NCBI GenBank assembly: GCA_041556555.1
Contig: JBFFIE010000021.1
Span: 1 to 32,267, forward strand
Length of the DNA stretch: 32,267 nucleotides
Direction: 5' to 3'
Origin: SZUA-592 sp041556555
Lineage (GTDB): Bacteria > Pseudomonadota > Gammaproteobacteria > Eutrophobiales > Eutrophobiaceae
Shown one piece after another: positions 1-8,449 of this stretch. The notes beneath the pieces are model-generated. The model ran no database searches. It had not been told where the DNA came from and worked only from the letters and a program-made list of their open reading frames with translations. Both the position numbers and the translations under genes were made by a program. Within the stretch, counting starts at the first letter, position 1. Each line of letters starts with the position of its first letter.

Positions 1-579
1 GAGATTAACCGCATTGCTGCTGCCGACAATGACGAAATACGTAAAGACGATATAAAAAATTCCCATATCAAAGCTGATCGATTTGATAAAGGGCAGAATC
101 AGCCGTGTTTCTGCAGGCACTTCTGCGGTCAGATAAAGAAATGTGGCTGCGCCCAGACCAATGATGGACTGCAGTAGATATTTATATCGTGCAGCCAGGC
201 CGTCGGGATCCTTGTTTACCACTTTCTTATAGTCATCAATCCAGCCTATACCTGCAAACAACACAATAACCAGCAAGGTCACCCAGACAAAACGATCACC
301 CAGATCTGCCCAGCACAAGGTACTCAGAATGATAGATATGATGATTAAAAGTCCGCCCATCGTTGGTGTTCCGGTTTTTTGCAGATGAGTGGTGGGCCCG
401 TCCGAGCGGATGCTCTGTCCAATCTGGTGTATGGTCAAACGTTTGATCAGGGAAGGACCGACAAACAGGGCAATGAAAAGTGCCGTCAACACACCGAGAA
501 TGATGCGCAGGGTGATGTATTGAAAGACATTGAACCCGCTATGGAACTGGGAAAGATACTCGGTCAGCCAGATCAACAT
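1..579 (-). CDS. mraY: MraY, phospho-N-acetylmuramoyl-pentapeptide transferase (N-terminal part only)
   Basis: Integral inner-membrane enzyme that transfers phospho-MurNAc-pentapeptide from UDP to undecaprenyl phosphate, giving lipid I. The window holds the first 193 codons; the gene continues past the left edge. Visible family marks are the SDGPTTHLQKTGTPTMGG block near residue 60, typical of MraY, and the DDYKK motif near residue 115, which carries the Mg-binding aspartates. Several hydrophobic helices are apparent. The ATG lies inside the end of murF (7-nt overlap), so translation is probably coupled. Last gene of the dcw operon in view; murD, ftsW and murG would be expected further left but are not seen. 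Confidence 0.96.
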   Translation of the reverse strand, partial: MLIWLTEYLSQFHSGFNVFQYITLRIILGVLTALFIALFVGPSLIKRLTIHQIGQSIRSDGPTTHLQKTGTPTMGGLLIIISIILSTLCWADLGDRFVWVTLLVIVLFAGIGWIDDYKKVVNKDPDGLAARYKYLLQSIIGLGAATFLYLTAEVPAETRLILPFIKSISFDMGIFYIVFTYFVIVGSSNAVNL

Positions 580-1931
580 GTCCGGGGCTCCTGCAAGGCA
601 TTGACGATGAGTTCCATTTGCATTGCCCTCGACCCCTTGACCAGCATGATGATATTTTCTCCGGCAAGGGATTTCAGATGCTCGATCAGCGAGTCCATAT
701 CTTCGAAATGTTCTGCACCATCGGCAAAGGCACCAACCGCTGCCTCACTCAACGGCCCAAGGCCGAACAGACGCTTTACACCTTTTTGTTTTGCCAATTC
801 ACCGGCATCAGCATGCAGTGCCCGAGCTTCCACACCAAGTTCACCCATGTCACCAAGAACCACCCAATGTTCGCCTTGGTAGAGTGACATGACATCAATT
901 GCAGCCTGCAACGATACCGGATTGGCATTGTAGGTATCATCGAGGATTGTCAGACCCTTGATACCGGGTTTGATTTGCAGCCGTCCCATGCCTGGCTGCA
1001 GTTGTTCCAGACCAGTCTTTATAGTATCGATGTCAATATTCAGGGCACTGGCGCAGGCTGCAGCAGCCAGAGCATTCATGATATTGTGCCGGCCAGGCAA
1101 GGCTAGCTGAATCCGGGTCTTACCAACAGGTGTGACGAGACTGAAGGACTGCTTGCCATCCGCTGCCAGATAATTGATCTCGGTAGCGGTAATATCGGCA
1201 TCCGAACCAAGACCAAAGGAAATCGTTTTTAAGTCGCCAATCTTTTCATACCAGAGCCCGGCATAGTCATCATCAGCATTAATGATGGCGACACCATCAT
1301 CCAGCAAACCCTCGTAGATCTCTGCCTTGCCCTTTGCCACTCCTTCTATACTTCCAAAACCCTCGAGATGGGCCGGCGCACACTGGGTAATCACGGCCAC
1401 CGATGGTCTGGCGAGACGACTTAACCAGGAAATTTCACCGGGATGATTGGCACCCATTTCGATAACCGCATAGCGATGTTCATCACCCAGGCCGAACAGT
1501 GTCAATGGCACGCCGATATCATTATTGAGATTGCCCCGGGTCGTCAGAACGGGTGCCTTCTGCGCCAGAATGGAACCGAGCATCTCTTTCACCGTGGTCT
1601 TGCCGTTACTTCCGGTAACGGCAACCAGTGGTATCCTGAACCTTGCGCGCCAATGTCCGGCAAGTTCACCCATCGCCCGCCTGGAGTCATTAACCCTGAT
1701 CTGGGCGAGAGGCTGGTTCACAGTTTTTTCCACCAGGGCAGCTACAGCACCCTGTTGTTTGGCATTTGCCAGATAATCATGACCATCAAACCGTTCACCC
1801 CTGATCGCTATAAATAACTGGCCTTTTTGCAGAGTTCGTGTATCAGTGCTGCAACCATAAAAATAATCATCGGCACCATCGTAAGTTGCATTCAGCACTG
1901 TGGCTGTTTCTGTCAGTGACATGCTGATCAT
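573..1931 (-). CDS. murF: MurF, UDP-MurNAc-tripeptide D-alanyl-D-alanine ligase
   Basis: Cytoplasmic ATP-dependent ligase that adds D-Ala-D-Ala to UDP-MurNAc-tripeptide, the last soluble step of peptidoglycan precursor synthesis. At 452 residues it has the usual family length. Mur ligase N-domain at about 25-85, the ATP-binding P-loop TGSNGKTT at residues 106-113, then central and C-terminal Mur ligase domains (the C-domain begins near the GMGRLQIK segment). The start overlaps the murE stop in an ATGA arrangement. A second in-frame ATG three codons later is possible but the first fits the coupling better. Confidence 0.96.
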   Translation of the reverse strand: MISMSLTETATVLNATYDGADDYFYGCSTDTRTLQKGQLFIAIRGERFDGHDYLANAKQQGAVAALVEKTVNQPLAQIRVNDSRRAMGELAGHWRARFRIPLVAVTGSNGKTTVKEMLGSILAQKAPVLTTRGNLNNDIGVPLTLFGLGDEHRYAVIEMGANHPGEISWLSRLARPSVAVITQCAPAHLEGFGSIEGVAKGKAEIYEGLLDDGVAIINADDDYAGLWYEKIGDLKTISFGLGSDADITATEINYLAADGKQSFSLVTPVGKTRIQLALPGRHNIMNALAAAACASALNIDIDTIKTGLEQLQPGMGRLQIKPGIKGLTILDDTYNANPVSLQAAIDVMSLYQGEHWVVLGDMGELGVEARALHADAGELAKQKGVKRLFGLGPLSEAAVGAFADGAEHFEDMDSLIEHLKSLAGENIIMLVKGSRAMQMELIVNALQEPRTC

Positions 1932-3430
1932 GCTTTTACTTCCAGCAGTTCCTTTACTATTTCACTGTCACTGAAGTGATGCCGTTCACCGGCAATTTCC
2001 TGATAGGTTTCATGGCCTTTCCCGGCAACTAGAATGATGTCGCCTGCTTTTGCATCCGCAATGGCTCTGGCAATAGCACGGGCCCTGTCTGGTTCGATAA
2101 TCAGATTTTCCCGCTTGCGTATCCCGGTGATGATGTCATCAATGATTGCAGAGGGATCCTCATACCTTGGATTGTCACTGGTCACAATGATGCAATCCGC
2201 AAATTGATCGGCAACCTGCCCCATCATTTCCCGTTTGCCTTGGTCACGGTTGCCACCGCATCCAAATACACAATAGAGTTTTTGTTTACAAACCTGCTTC
2301 AGAGTTTGCAGAACCTGCCGAAGAGCATCAGGTGTATGGGCATAATCGATTACCAGCTGCGGTCTGCCTTTCCTGCCGTATTTTTCCAAGCGTCCGGGAA
2401 TCGCCTGACTTTGGGACAATCGTTGCAGGCTGTCGTTGACAGAGAGGCCTAACAGACAGAGGCTGATGAAGCAGGCAACCAGATTTTGTGCATTGTATTG
2501 ACCAATCAAACGCGAATTGAATGTCACATCGCTCCAGGGGCTCTTGATGCTGATACACATCGACTCGATTGATAAATCACTAACCCCGGCAAGAACCAGT
2601 CCCTGCTTGTCCATGGCGGCATAAAGCTCTCTATCAAATGTATAACCGGTTTTGTTGATAGTTTCGGGCAATGCCTCAAACAGATCCCGACCGAAGGGAT
2701 CATCGAGATTAATCACGGCATGTTTCAGGGGATAGTCCGTGAACAGCTTTTTCTTGGTCTCGGCATAATGATCAAAACTGCCGTGGTAGTCGAGATGATC
2801 CCGACTCAGATTAGTGAACACGACCAGTTCAAACCGCAAGCCACCAATCCGGTGTTGATCAATACCATGAGATGACACTTCCATAACCACTTGGCGGATT
2901 CCCTGGTCACAAAAATCTGCCAGTATTTCCTGCAGTGCCAGTGGCTCTGGTGTGGTATGTGTCGCTGGTTTCAACTGAGTTACCGGCCCATAGCCCAGTG
3001 TACCAATCAGGCCACATGGCGTATTGACCGATGACAGCGCCTTCGCCAACAGGTAACTGACCGAGCTCTTGCCATTAGTCCCGGTAACCGCTGTGATTTG
3101 CAGCTTATTTGCCGGTTCCTGAAAGTACCAGGCACAGATTACGCCCAGCTTTCTGTCCAGGTCTCGAACCCGTGCCAGTGGGACGGCACAGATATCTGGT
3201 TCCGAGATCGAGGTTGCATCCACCAGAACGCCTGCGGCTCCGGCACGAACCGCATCGTTGATATAAGATATAGCCGTATCCCGGGCAATGAACAGGTCGC
3301 CCGGTTGAACCGAGCGGCTGTCCGTGGCGATGCCTGAGAACAGGATGTCCTCAGATCTGGTTTCGTCTCCCAGCATTTGCAGGAGATCGTTAAGTCTGGC
3401 CTTTTGTGCTGTCTTTCCGGCTGCCATCAT
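1928..3430 (-). CDS. murE: MurE, UDP-MurNAc-L-Ala-D-Glu:meso-diaminopimelate ligase
   Basis: Cytoplasmic Mur ligase adding the third stem-peptide residue. The P-loop TGTNGKSS is at residues 116-123. The motif DNPRYE at 419-424 matches the DNPR-x-E signature of meso-DAP-specific MurE enzymes, so the wall should be the Gram-negative A1-gamma type. The YAETKKKLF segment near 223-230 should hold the carbamylated lysine. Length of 500 residues is normal. The start shares one base with the ftsI stop (TAATG); a second Met follows immediately (MMAAGK), so the exact start is uncertain by one codon. Confidence 0.96.
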   Translation of the reverse strand: MMAAGKTAQKARLNDLLQMLGDETRSEDILFSGIATDSRSVQPGDLFIARDTAISYINDAVRAGAAGVLVDATSISEPDICAVPLARVRDLDRKLGVICAWYFQEPANKLQITAVTGTNGKSSVSYLLAKALSSVNTPCGLIGTLGYGPVTQLKPATHTTPEPLALQEILADFCDQGIRQVVMEVSSHGIDQHRIGGLRFELVVFTNLSRDHLDYHGSFDHYAETKKKLFTDYPLKHAVINLDDPFGRDLFEALPETINKTGYTFDRELYAAMDKQGLVLAGVSDLSIESMCISIKSPWSDVTFNSRLIGQYNAQNLVACFISLCLLGLSVNDSLQRLSQSQAIPGRLEKYGRKGRPQLVIDYAHTPDALRQVLQTLKQVCKQKLYCVFGCGGNRDQGKREMMGQVADQFADCIIVTSDNPRYEDPSAIIDDIITGIRKRENLIIEPDRARAIARAIADAKAGDIILVAGKGHETYQEIAGERHHFSDSEIVKELLEVKA

Positions 3431-5148
3431 TATTGCGCCCCCCGGGTCCCGGCCACTATCGGGGCTTCCTGTGACCGCCTGAGATCATCTGGTGGCACAT
3501 CCATCAGCCGCAAGGCGCCCTGCATTACGGATGAAAAGATGGGAGCTGCAATCTGGCCCCCGTAATACTTCTCGCCCCGGGGCTCATCAATGCTGACGAC
3601 AATCACAAAACGCGGATCCGAAACCGGTGCCATACCGGCAAACAGAGAAATATATTTATCCTCGGAATAGCCACCTTCAACGGCCTTGTGAACAGTACCG
3701 GTCTTGCCCGCGACCCGGTAACCCCTGACTGCCGCCTGTCCACCCGTGCCATCGTTACTGACAACCGCTTCCAGCATGTGCCGGACTTCCCTGGCAATCC
3801 GGGCCGGGATAACCTGTTTACCCTTCACGGGAAATTCCTGTTTGATAAACGTCGGTGGCAGTAACTTGCCATCTGCTGCCAACACCAGATAGGCCTGGGC
3901 GAGCTGCAGGGCAGTTACCGAGATGCCGTAACCAAAGGCAATTGTGGCTACCTCAATATCGGACCAGTAAGGACCGGGACCGAGGTAACCAGCTGACTCT
4001 CCCGGGAAGCCACTGCCCGTAGGGTTCCCCAGGCCCACATGCGCCAATGCGCTTCTGACCATTTCCGGTTCCAGTGACAGGGCTATCTTTGAGGCACCGA
4101 CGTTGCTCGATTTCTGGATGATCGTCGGTATATCTATCGAGCCGAAATTTCGGTGATCACTGATCGTATGGTTGCCGACCCGAAAATAACCCGGTGCGGT
4201 ATTGATAACCGATTTTGGTGAATAGATTCCGGACTGCAGGGCGGCGACAATGGTAAATGGCTTGATGGTGGAGCCCGGCTCAAACACATCGGTCACCGCC
4301 CGGTTCCGGAACAGCTCAGTACGCATCTCACTGCGGTTGTTTGGATTATGAGAAGGCTGGCCGACCATGGCCAGGATCTCACCGGTCCTCACATCCAACA
4401 TCACCAGGGACCCACCCCGGGCACCATAGACATTGACTGCTGATTTCAGTTCCCGATAGGCAAGGTACTGAATCCGTCGATCGACGCTTAGCTGCAGCAA
4501 CTTGCCCTGACTTGGTGTTTTGATGCTCTCAACATCTTCGATCACGCGCCCCAATCTGTCTTTGATCACACGCTTACTTCCGGGCGTCCCGCGTAACCAT
4601 TTATCGTAAGCCAGTTCTAGGCCTTCCTGGCCAATATCATCAATGTTGGTGAAACCGACAATATGTGCAGCTACCTCACCGGCGGGGTAGTAGCGCTTGA
4701 ATTCCTGCTCAACCGAAACCCCGGGAATCCCCAGCGCCATAATTTGTTCTGCCAGCGCCGGCTCAACATGACGTTTCAGGTAGACAAACTCACGACCAAT
4801 ACGTTCTTCCATCATGCCGCTGAGTTCCCGCAATGGAATATTCATATAGTTGGCCAATTGCGCCAGGTCATGGCCCGAGGACAACACCTTCCTGGGTGTG
4901 GCCCAGACCGATTTGACCGGCGTACTTACGGCCAGTGGTTCGCCATTACGATCAGTAATAATGCCTCGGTGCGCCGGGATTTCGACCACTCGAAGCGCCC
5001 GGGCATTACCGTGCTCCTGTAAAAATTCATTATTCAGCACCTGCAGGTCGATTACCCGCCACACGAGCGCAGACATGGCAAGAAAATACAGGCCCAGTAA
5101 CAGACCTCTGCGCTTGCTGTATTCAGCTGGTTGTTCAGTTCCGCTCAT
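3430..5148 (-). CDS. ftsI: FtsI (PBP3), septal peptidoglycan transpeptidase
   Basis: Class B penicillin-binding protein that crosslinks septal peptidoglycan together with FtsW. Short cytoplasmic tail, one N-terminal membrane helix at about 14-35, a non-catalytic pedestal domain, then the transpeptidase domain with the three active-site motifs intact: STIK (nucleophile Ser293), SSN at 347-349 and KTG at 482-484. The length of 572 residues is typical. The start overlaps the ftsL stop by four bases (ATGA). Position after ftsL and before murE separates FtsI from the elongation-specific PBP2. Confidence 0.96.
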   Translation of the reverse strand: MSGTEQPAEYSKRRGLLLGLYFLAMSALVWRVIDLQVLNNEFLQEHGNARALRVVEIPAHRGIITDRNGEPLAVSTPVKSVWATPRKVLSSGHDLAQLANYMNIPLRELSGMMEERIGREFVYLKRHVEPALAEQIMALGIPGVSVEQEFKRYYPAGEVAAHIVGFTNIDDIGQEGLELAYDKWLRGTPGSKRVIKDRLGRVIEDVESIKTPSQGKLLQLSVDRRIQYLAYRELKSAVNVYGARGGSLVMLDVRTGEILAMVGQPSHNPNNRSEMRTELFRNRAVTDVFEPGSTIKPFTIVAALQSGIYSPKSVINTAPGYFRVGNHTISDHRNFGSIDIPTIIQKSSNVGASKIALSLEPEMVRSALAHVGLGNPTGSGFPGESAGYLGPGPYWSDIEVATIAFGYGISVTALQLAQAYLVLAADGKLLPPTFIKQEFPVKGKQVIPARIAREVRHMLEAVVSNDGTGGQAAVRGYRVAGKTGTVHKAVEGGYSEDKYISLFAGMAPVSDPRFVIVVSIDEPRGEKYYGGQIAAPIFSSVMQGALRLMDVPPDDLRRSQEAPIVAGTRGAQ

Positions 5149-5408
5149 TGCTTTATGACCACCACTGAACTGTTATCCGGTGATTTCATGTCAAGCTGGC
5201 TCCGTGCGACCTCCTCGACCCGGGCATCCGTTGCCCAGGTGCTTTGCTCAAGTAACAACCTGGTCCAGTCTTCATTCAAGCGGTTACGCTCACTCTCCAG
5301 TTCCTGTATTTCCACAAACAGAACCCGGGCCTTGTTCTGCGCCATGACAACGTAAAGAGCAGAAATGAAAACCGCCAAGACGAGTGAGGCAAACAGTACG
5401 TTCTTCAT
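5145..5408 (-). CDS. ftsL: FtsL, divisome bitopic membrane protein
   Basis: Small protein of 87 residues that forms the FtsQLB complex controlling FtsWI activity. A membrane helix occupies about residues 4-22, followed by a periplasmic coiled coil (about 27-60, heptads rich in Leu, Glu and Arg) including the LLLEQSTWA segment common in gammaproteobacterial FtsL. Sequence conservation in this family is low, so the call also rests on its position between rsmH and ftsI. It overlaps both neighbours by four bases (ATGA at each junction). Confidence 0.93.
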   Translation of the reverse strand: MKNVLFASLVLAVFISALYVVMAQNKARVLFVEIQELESERNRLNEDWTRLLLEQSTWATDARVEEVARSQLDMKSPDNSSVVVIKQ

Positions 5409-6361
5409 TCCCGGATCCTCTCGGCAGTGCGCAGGACAGCGCTCCTGGCACGGGGGTTTTTCCTGATTTCATCCTCAGTGGGATAAACCGCCTTGTTGAT
5501 TATTTTCAATTTCGGATGTAACTGGTCTGCTGTTATAGGTATATCAGGGGGATAGTTATCCCCTCTGGAATGTTCGCGCATAAAACGTTTCACAATACGA
5601 TCTTCCAGGGAATGGAAGCTGATAACAACCAATCTTCCCTTGTGCCCCAAGGCTTCCAATGCCTGCACAAGAACGGACCTGAGTTCATCCAGTTCTTCAT
5701 TGATCCTTATCCGGATTGCCTGGAAGGACCGGGTCGCTGGGTGTTTATCCTTCTCATGAACGGGTACGACTTTGGCAATCAGTTCAGCTAAGCGGGTTGT
5801 TGATTCAATCCGTTCATCCTTGCGGGCCTGTACAATTGAGCGGGCGATGCGTTTTGCAAATTTCTCCTCACCATACTCTCTGAGAATATTAGTGATCTCG
5901 TCTTCGCTGGCAGAATTCACCCAGTCTGCCGCTGTCATGCCGGAGGAATTGTCCATACGCATGTCCAGCGCTGCCTGATTGCGGAAACTAAAACCTCGCT
6001 CGGCATCGTCCAACTGAGGCGAGGAGACGCCGAGATCGAGCAGGATGCCAGCCACTCTGCCGGTAATCCGGTGCTTCCTTGTGAATTCCAGCAGCCTTGA
6101 AAACCGGCCCTTCTCAAGACTGAAACGGGGATCCTGATAAAATTCATTAAGCAACGAATCAATGGCTGCGGGGTCCCTGTCGATGGCAAACAACCGGCCG
6201 TTATCTGCAAGCTGTTGTAATATCATCTTGCTGTGACCACCTCTTCCAAATGTGCAATCCACATAAATACCCTCGGCTTGTATGTTGAGGGCCTGCATAA
6301 CCTCATGCAGCAACACCGGCATATGTACATAGCCGTTTTTCTCTTCACCTGCCGGCTTCAC
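5405..6361 (-). CDS. rsmH: RsmH (MraW), 16S rRNA m4C1402 N4-methyltransferase
   Basis: SAM-dependent methyltransferase of the 30S P-site nucleotide C1402; RsmI, encoded at 7563-8411, adds the 2'-O-methyl group on the same base. The SAM-binding motif DCTFGRGGHS is at residues 35-44 and AIDRDP at 59-64, followed by the helical insert domain and a conserved FHSLEDRIVKRF segment. The predicted start is GTG sharing one base with the mraZ stop (TAGTG). An in-frame ATG at residue 14 (MPVLLHEVM) aligns with the conserved N-terminus, so initiation there cannot be excluded. Confidence 0.95.
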   Translation of the reverse strand: MKPAGEEKNGYVHMPVLLHEVMQALNIQAEGIYVDCTFGRGGHSKMILQQLADNGRLFAIDRDPAAIDSLLNEFYQDPRFSLEKGRFSRLLEFTRKHRITGRVAGILLDLGVSSPQLDDAERGFSFRNQAALDMRMDNSSGMTAADWVNSASEDEITNILREYGEEKFAKRIARSIVQARKDERIESTTRLAELIAKVVPVHEKDKHPATRSFQAIRIRINEELDELRSVLVQALEALGHKGRLVVISFHSLEDRIVKRFMREHSRGDNYPPDIPITADQLHPKLKIINKAVYPTEDEIRKNPRARSAVLRTAERIRE

Positions 6362-6819
6362 TACAATGACAGGGACTTGAGGGAATCAGCGGGCTCGGCT
6401 GATTCATTACCCACCTCGGAAAGCCACTCTTCCCTGAGCTTCTGCCAGGTGCCCTCGTCCCAGAGCTCAAACTTGTTGCCCTGGCCGAGCAACATCACAT
6501 GCTTTGTGATACCCGAGTATTCCCTCAATTCGGTGGGCAATAAGATCCGGCCCTGGCCGTCGAGCTGGCAGTCCGTGGCGTAACCACGCATCATCTGTTT
6601 GGCCCGTCGTCCCTGTTTCTCAAAATCAGAAAGCGAGGCCAGTTTGGTTTCTATGATTTCCCATTCCGGCAGGGGATAAAGCCACAGGGACCGGTCCAGG
6701 GGATTCAGTGTCAAAATCAGGGCGCCATCGGATAGACCAACCAAACGGTCACGGTAGCGGCTGGGTACCGCCATTCGGCCCTTGTCATCCAGACTGAGTT
6801 TCGTGCACCCTCTAAACAC
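6361..6819 (-). CDS. mraZ: MraZ, transcriptional repressor of the dcw operon
   Basis: DNA-binding protein of 152 residues with two SpoVT/AbrB-like half-domains: DDKGRMAVPSRYR at about 11-23 and DGQGRILLPTELREY at about 87-101. In E. coli MraZ forms a ring and represses its own operon by binding direct TGGGN repeats, and three such repeats are present just upstream (6849-6873). The start is GTG at 6817-6819, preceded by a GGGGAGA Shine-Dalgarno at 6825-6831. First gene of the dcw operon. Confidence 0.96.
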   Translation of the reverse strand: MFRGCTKLSLDDKGRMAVPSRYRDRLVGLSDGALILTLNPLDRSLWLYPLPEWEIIETKLASLSDFEKQGRRAKQMMRGYATDCQLDGQGRILLPTELREYSGITKHVMLLGQGNKFELWDEGTWQKLREEWLSEVGNESAEPADSLKSLSL

Positions 6820-6848
6820 GCGGTCTCCCCAAAAATAAAGAAAAAATT

Positions 6849-6873
6849 ACCCACAATTACCCACATTTACCCA
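6849..6873 (-). promoter_or_regulatory. MraZ operator: three TGGGT repeats with 10-bp period
   Basis: On the minus strand TGGGT occurs three times, at 6869-6873, 6859-6863 and 6849-6853, each separated by 5 nt. This is the architecture described for E. coli MraZ (three TGGGN boxes spaced by 5 nt). The boxes lie between the -10 element and the mraZ start, about where transcription would begin, so binding would block initiation or clearance. Confidence 0.85.
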
Positions 6874-6880
6874 CTTGCGA

Positions 6881-6910
6881 ACTATAGGTACTTGGCGTAA
6901 TTAATGTCAA
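6881..6910 (-). promoter_or_regulatory. Sigma70-type promoter of the dcw operon (PmraZ)
   Basis: Minus strand reads TTGACA (6905-6910, perfect -35), an 18-bp spacer, then TATAGT (6881-6886, one mismatch to -10). An A-rich tract just upstream of the -35 box could act as an UP element. The predicted transcription start falls at the edge of the MraZ repeats. This is the only strong promoter seen before the dcw genes. Confidence 0.8.
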
Positions 6911-7094
6911 GCAATCTTTGCTTTTTTTGGGAGGGATTCTGTCTTATTTTACAGGGACTTATGTTAGAAAAGTTGTGAAAAGTACTCGCTGGACCAGATC
7001 GGCACCACATTTTAGCTATTTATATCAGAAACTTGCAAATACAACTTAAAGTACTATGCAGGCCAAAAAGCCAAGTGTTTCAGGGCAGTAGAAT

Positions 7095-7524
7095 AAAGAG
7101 AGGTCGACCTGTAAGCCGGGTTCTGTCATGGCCCAAAAAGACCATGGGCAATCATTCATCTAGGACACCCGTCACCGAATGTCTCGAGCGACTTACCCAG
7201 GGACCTGCACGGGCCGTGCATTGGCTGTCGCCACGTCCCTCTATTTAGTCTTGCTCCGGGTGGGGTTTACCCTGCCACCGGTATTACTACCGGCGCGGTG
7301 CGCCCTTACCGCACCATTTCACCCTTACCTTGCCTCCACCGGAATGGTCAAATTTAGTGAGTATTCACTATCAATAAAACCACTCTGGAGGAGGCAAGGC
7401 GGTATATTTTCTGTGGCACTTTCCGTAGGCTTTCGCCTCCCAGACGTTATCTGGCACCCTGCCCTGCGGAGCCCGGACTTTCCTCTGCAGGTAGCTGCAG
7501 CGATTGCCCGGTCGACACTCTCTG
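7095..7524 (-). ncRNA. rnpB: RNase P RNA (M1 RNA), bacterial class A
   Basis: Catalytic RNA that removes the 5' leader of pre-tRNAs with the RnpA protein. On the minus strand the conserved core is unmistakable: GAGGAAAGTCCGGGCTC at 7469-7485, GCAGGGTGCCAG just after it, GGTAAGGGTGAAA in the middle, and ACAGAACCCGGCTTA at 7112-7126. The termini pair as P1: GAGAG(T)GTCGACC from 7522 downward with GGTCGACCTCTC at 7098-7109, which sets the ends to within a few bases. At about 425 nt it is longer than the roughly 377-nt E. coli RNA, largely through an extended P12 arm (7328-7399). No clear terminator follows. A weak promoter (TTGCAT at 7551-7556, 17 bp, GAGACT at 7528-7533) would start transcription near the mature 5' end. 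Confidence 0.97.
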
Positions 7525-7562
7525 CAAAGTCTCGGTGATAGACTGACAACATGCAAGCTTTT

Positions 7563-8411
7563 TCAGTCTGGGATTTCTTTCATTTCTAGGGCGAGCTTGT
7601 AGAGGCGATTTTTACTCTCGCCCAGGATGTCTGCAGCCACAGCGACAGCTTGTTTTAGTGACATTTCCCTCATTAATATGCTGAGGATTCTACGGGCCTC
7701 TTGCTCCGGGATGCCAAGCGGTGTTGCCCCCGAGACCATCAGGACAAACTCTCCCTTTTGGCGGCTGGTATCTTCATCCAGCCAGGCAATCAGTTCTTCA
7801 AGCGTTCCCCGCCGCACATTTTCGTGTTGCTTGGTCAGCTCCTTGGCGATTACCGCCTGCCGGTCCTGACCAAATATGGCGGACAAATCATCGAGTGTTG
7901 CCCGGATCCGGTGCGGTACTTCATAAAAAACCAGGGTTCGCTGCTCGTTTGCGAGGCTTTGCAAATGGCGTTTTCTTGCAACCCGCTTGTCCGGCAGGAA
8001 GCCTTCAAACACAAAACGATCAGTCGGCAGGCCGGCAACAGACAGTGCGGCGATCACAGCAGATGGGCCCGGAACGGTTACTACCGGGATTCCGGCCTTA
8101 TGTGCGGCATTCACCAGTTTGAATCCTGGATCATTGATCAAAGGCGTTCCGGCATCGGATATCAACGCCATCGACAGCCCGCCCTGTAATTGGCCGATGA
8201 TCATAGTAACTTTCCCAGCCTCATTAAAATCGTGATATGCCTGCATAGGTGTTGTGATAGCATAATGTTCGAGCAGTTTCCTGCTGTGGCGGGTATCTTC
8301 AGCCAGTATCCGATCACATGCATTCAACTGCCTGACTGCCCTTGGACTTAAATCATCCAGATTACCCAAAGGAGTGGCTACCACATATAATGTTCCCTGA
8401 TCTTTTTGCAC
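7563..8411 (-). CDS. rsmI: RsmI, 16S rRNA C1402 2'-O-methyltransferase
   Basis: Tetrapyrrole-methylase-fold enzyme using SAM to methylate the ribose of C1402 in 16S rRNA. Signatures: LYVVATPLGNLDDLSPRAV at 8-26, SDAGTP at 85-90 and VPGPSA at 113-118. 282 residues is the normal length. The start is GTG at 8409-8411 with GGCGGAG about 4 nt upstream. Divergent from lpoA with only 38 nt between starts, the same arrangement as yraL/yraM in E. coli. Its stop lies 38 nt from the rnpB 5' end. Confidence 0.95.
   Translation of the reverse strand: MQKDQGTLYVVATPLGNLDDLSPRAVRQLNACDRILAEDTRHSRKLLEHYAITTPMQAYHDFNEAGKVTMIIGQLQGGLSMALISDAGTPLINDPGFKLVNAAHKAGIPVVTVPGPSAVIAALSVAGLPTDRFVFEGFLPDKRVARKRHLQSLANEQRTLVFYEVPHRIRATLDDLSAIFGQDRQAVIAKELTKQHENVRRGTLEELIAWLDEDTSRQKGEFVLMVSGATPLGIPEQEARRILSILMREMSLKQAVAVAADILGESKNRLYKLALEMKEIPD
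8386..8391 (+). promoter_or_regulatory. Candidate -10 element for lpoA
   Basis: A perfect TATAAT on the plus strand lies inside the 5' end of rsmI, 58 nt before the lpoA ATG. The matching -35 position (8363-8368, TACCCA) is poor, so this is a tentative promoter that may need an activator. Confidence 0.3.
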
Positions 8412-8449
8412 AGAACTCCGCCTGAATATCCCGGTCTGAATTGCTGCCT

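Noticed and set aside
6909..6928. AAGCAA-TCT-TTGCTT hairpin followed by Ts on the plus strand, resembling an intrinsic terminator
   Set aside because: The stem is weak (two GC pairs) and no plus-strand gene precedes it. The A-rich complement is better explained as an AT-rich element upstream of the mraZ -35 box.
6911..7094. Space between the mraZ promoter and the RNase P RNA
   Set aside because: Checked for a small gene, an RNA and an rnpB terminator; nothing convincing was seen apart from a weak GGC/GCC hairpin.
7179..7556. Open frames on both strands within 7033-7556
   Set aside because: They lie in the RNase P RNA gene, whose conserved core explains the sequence.
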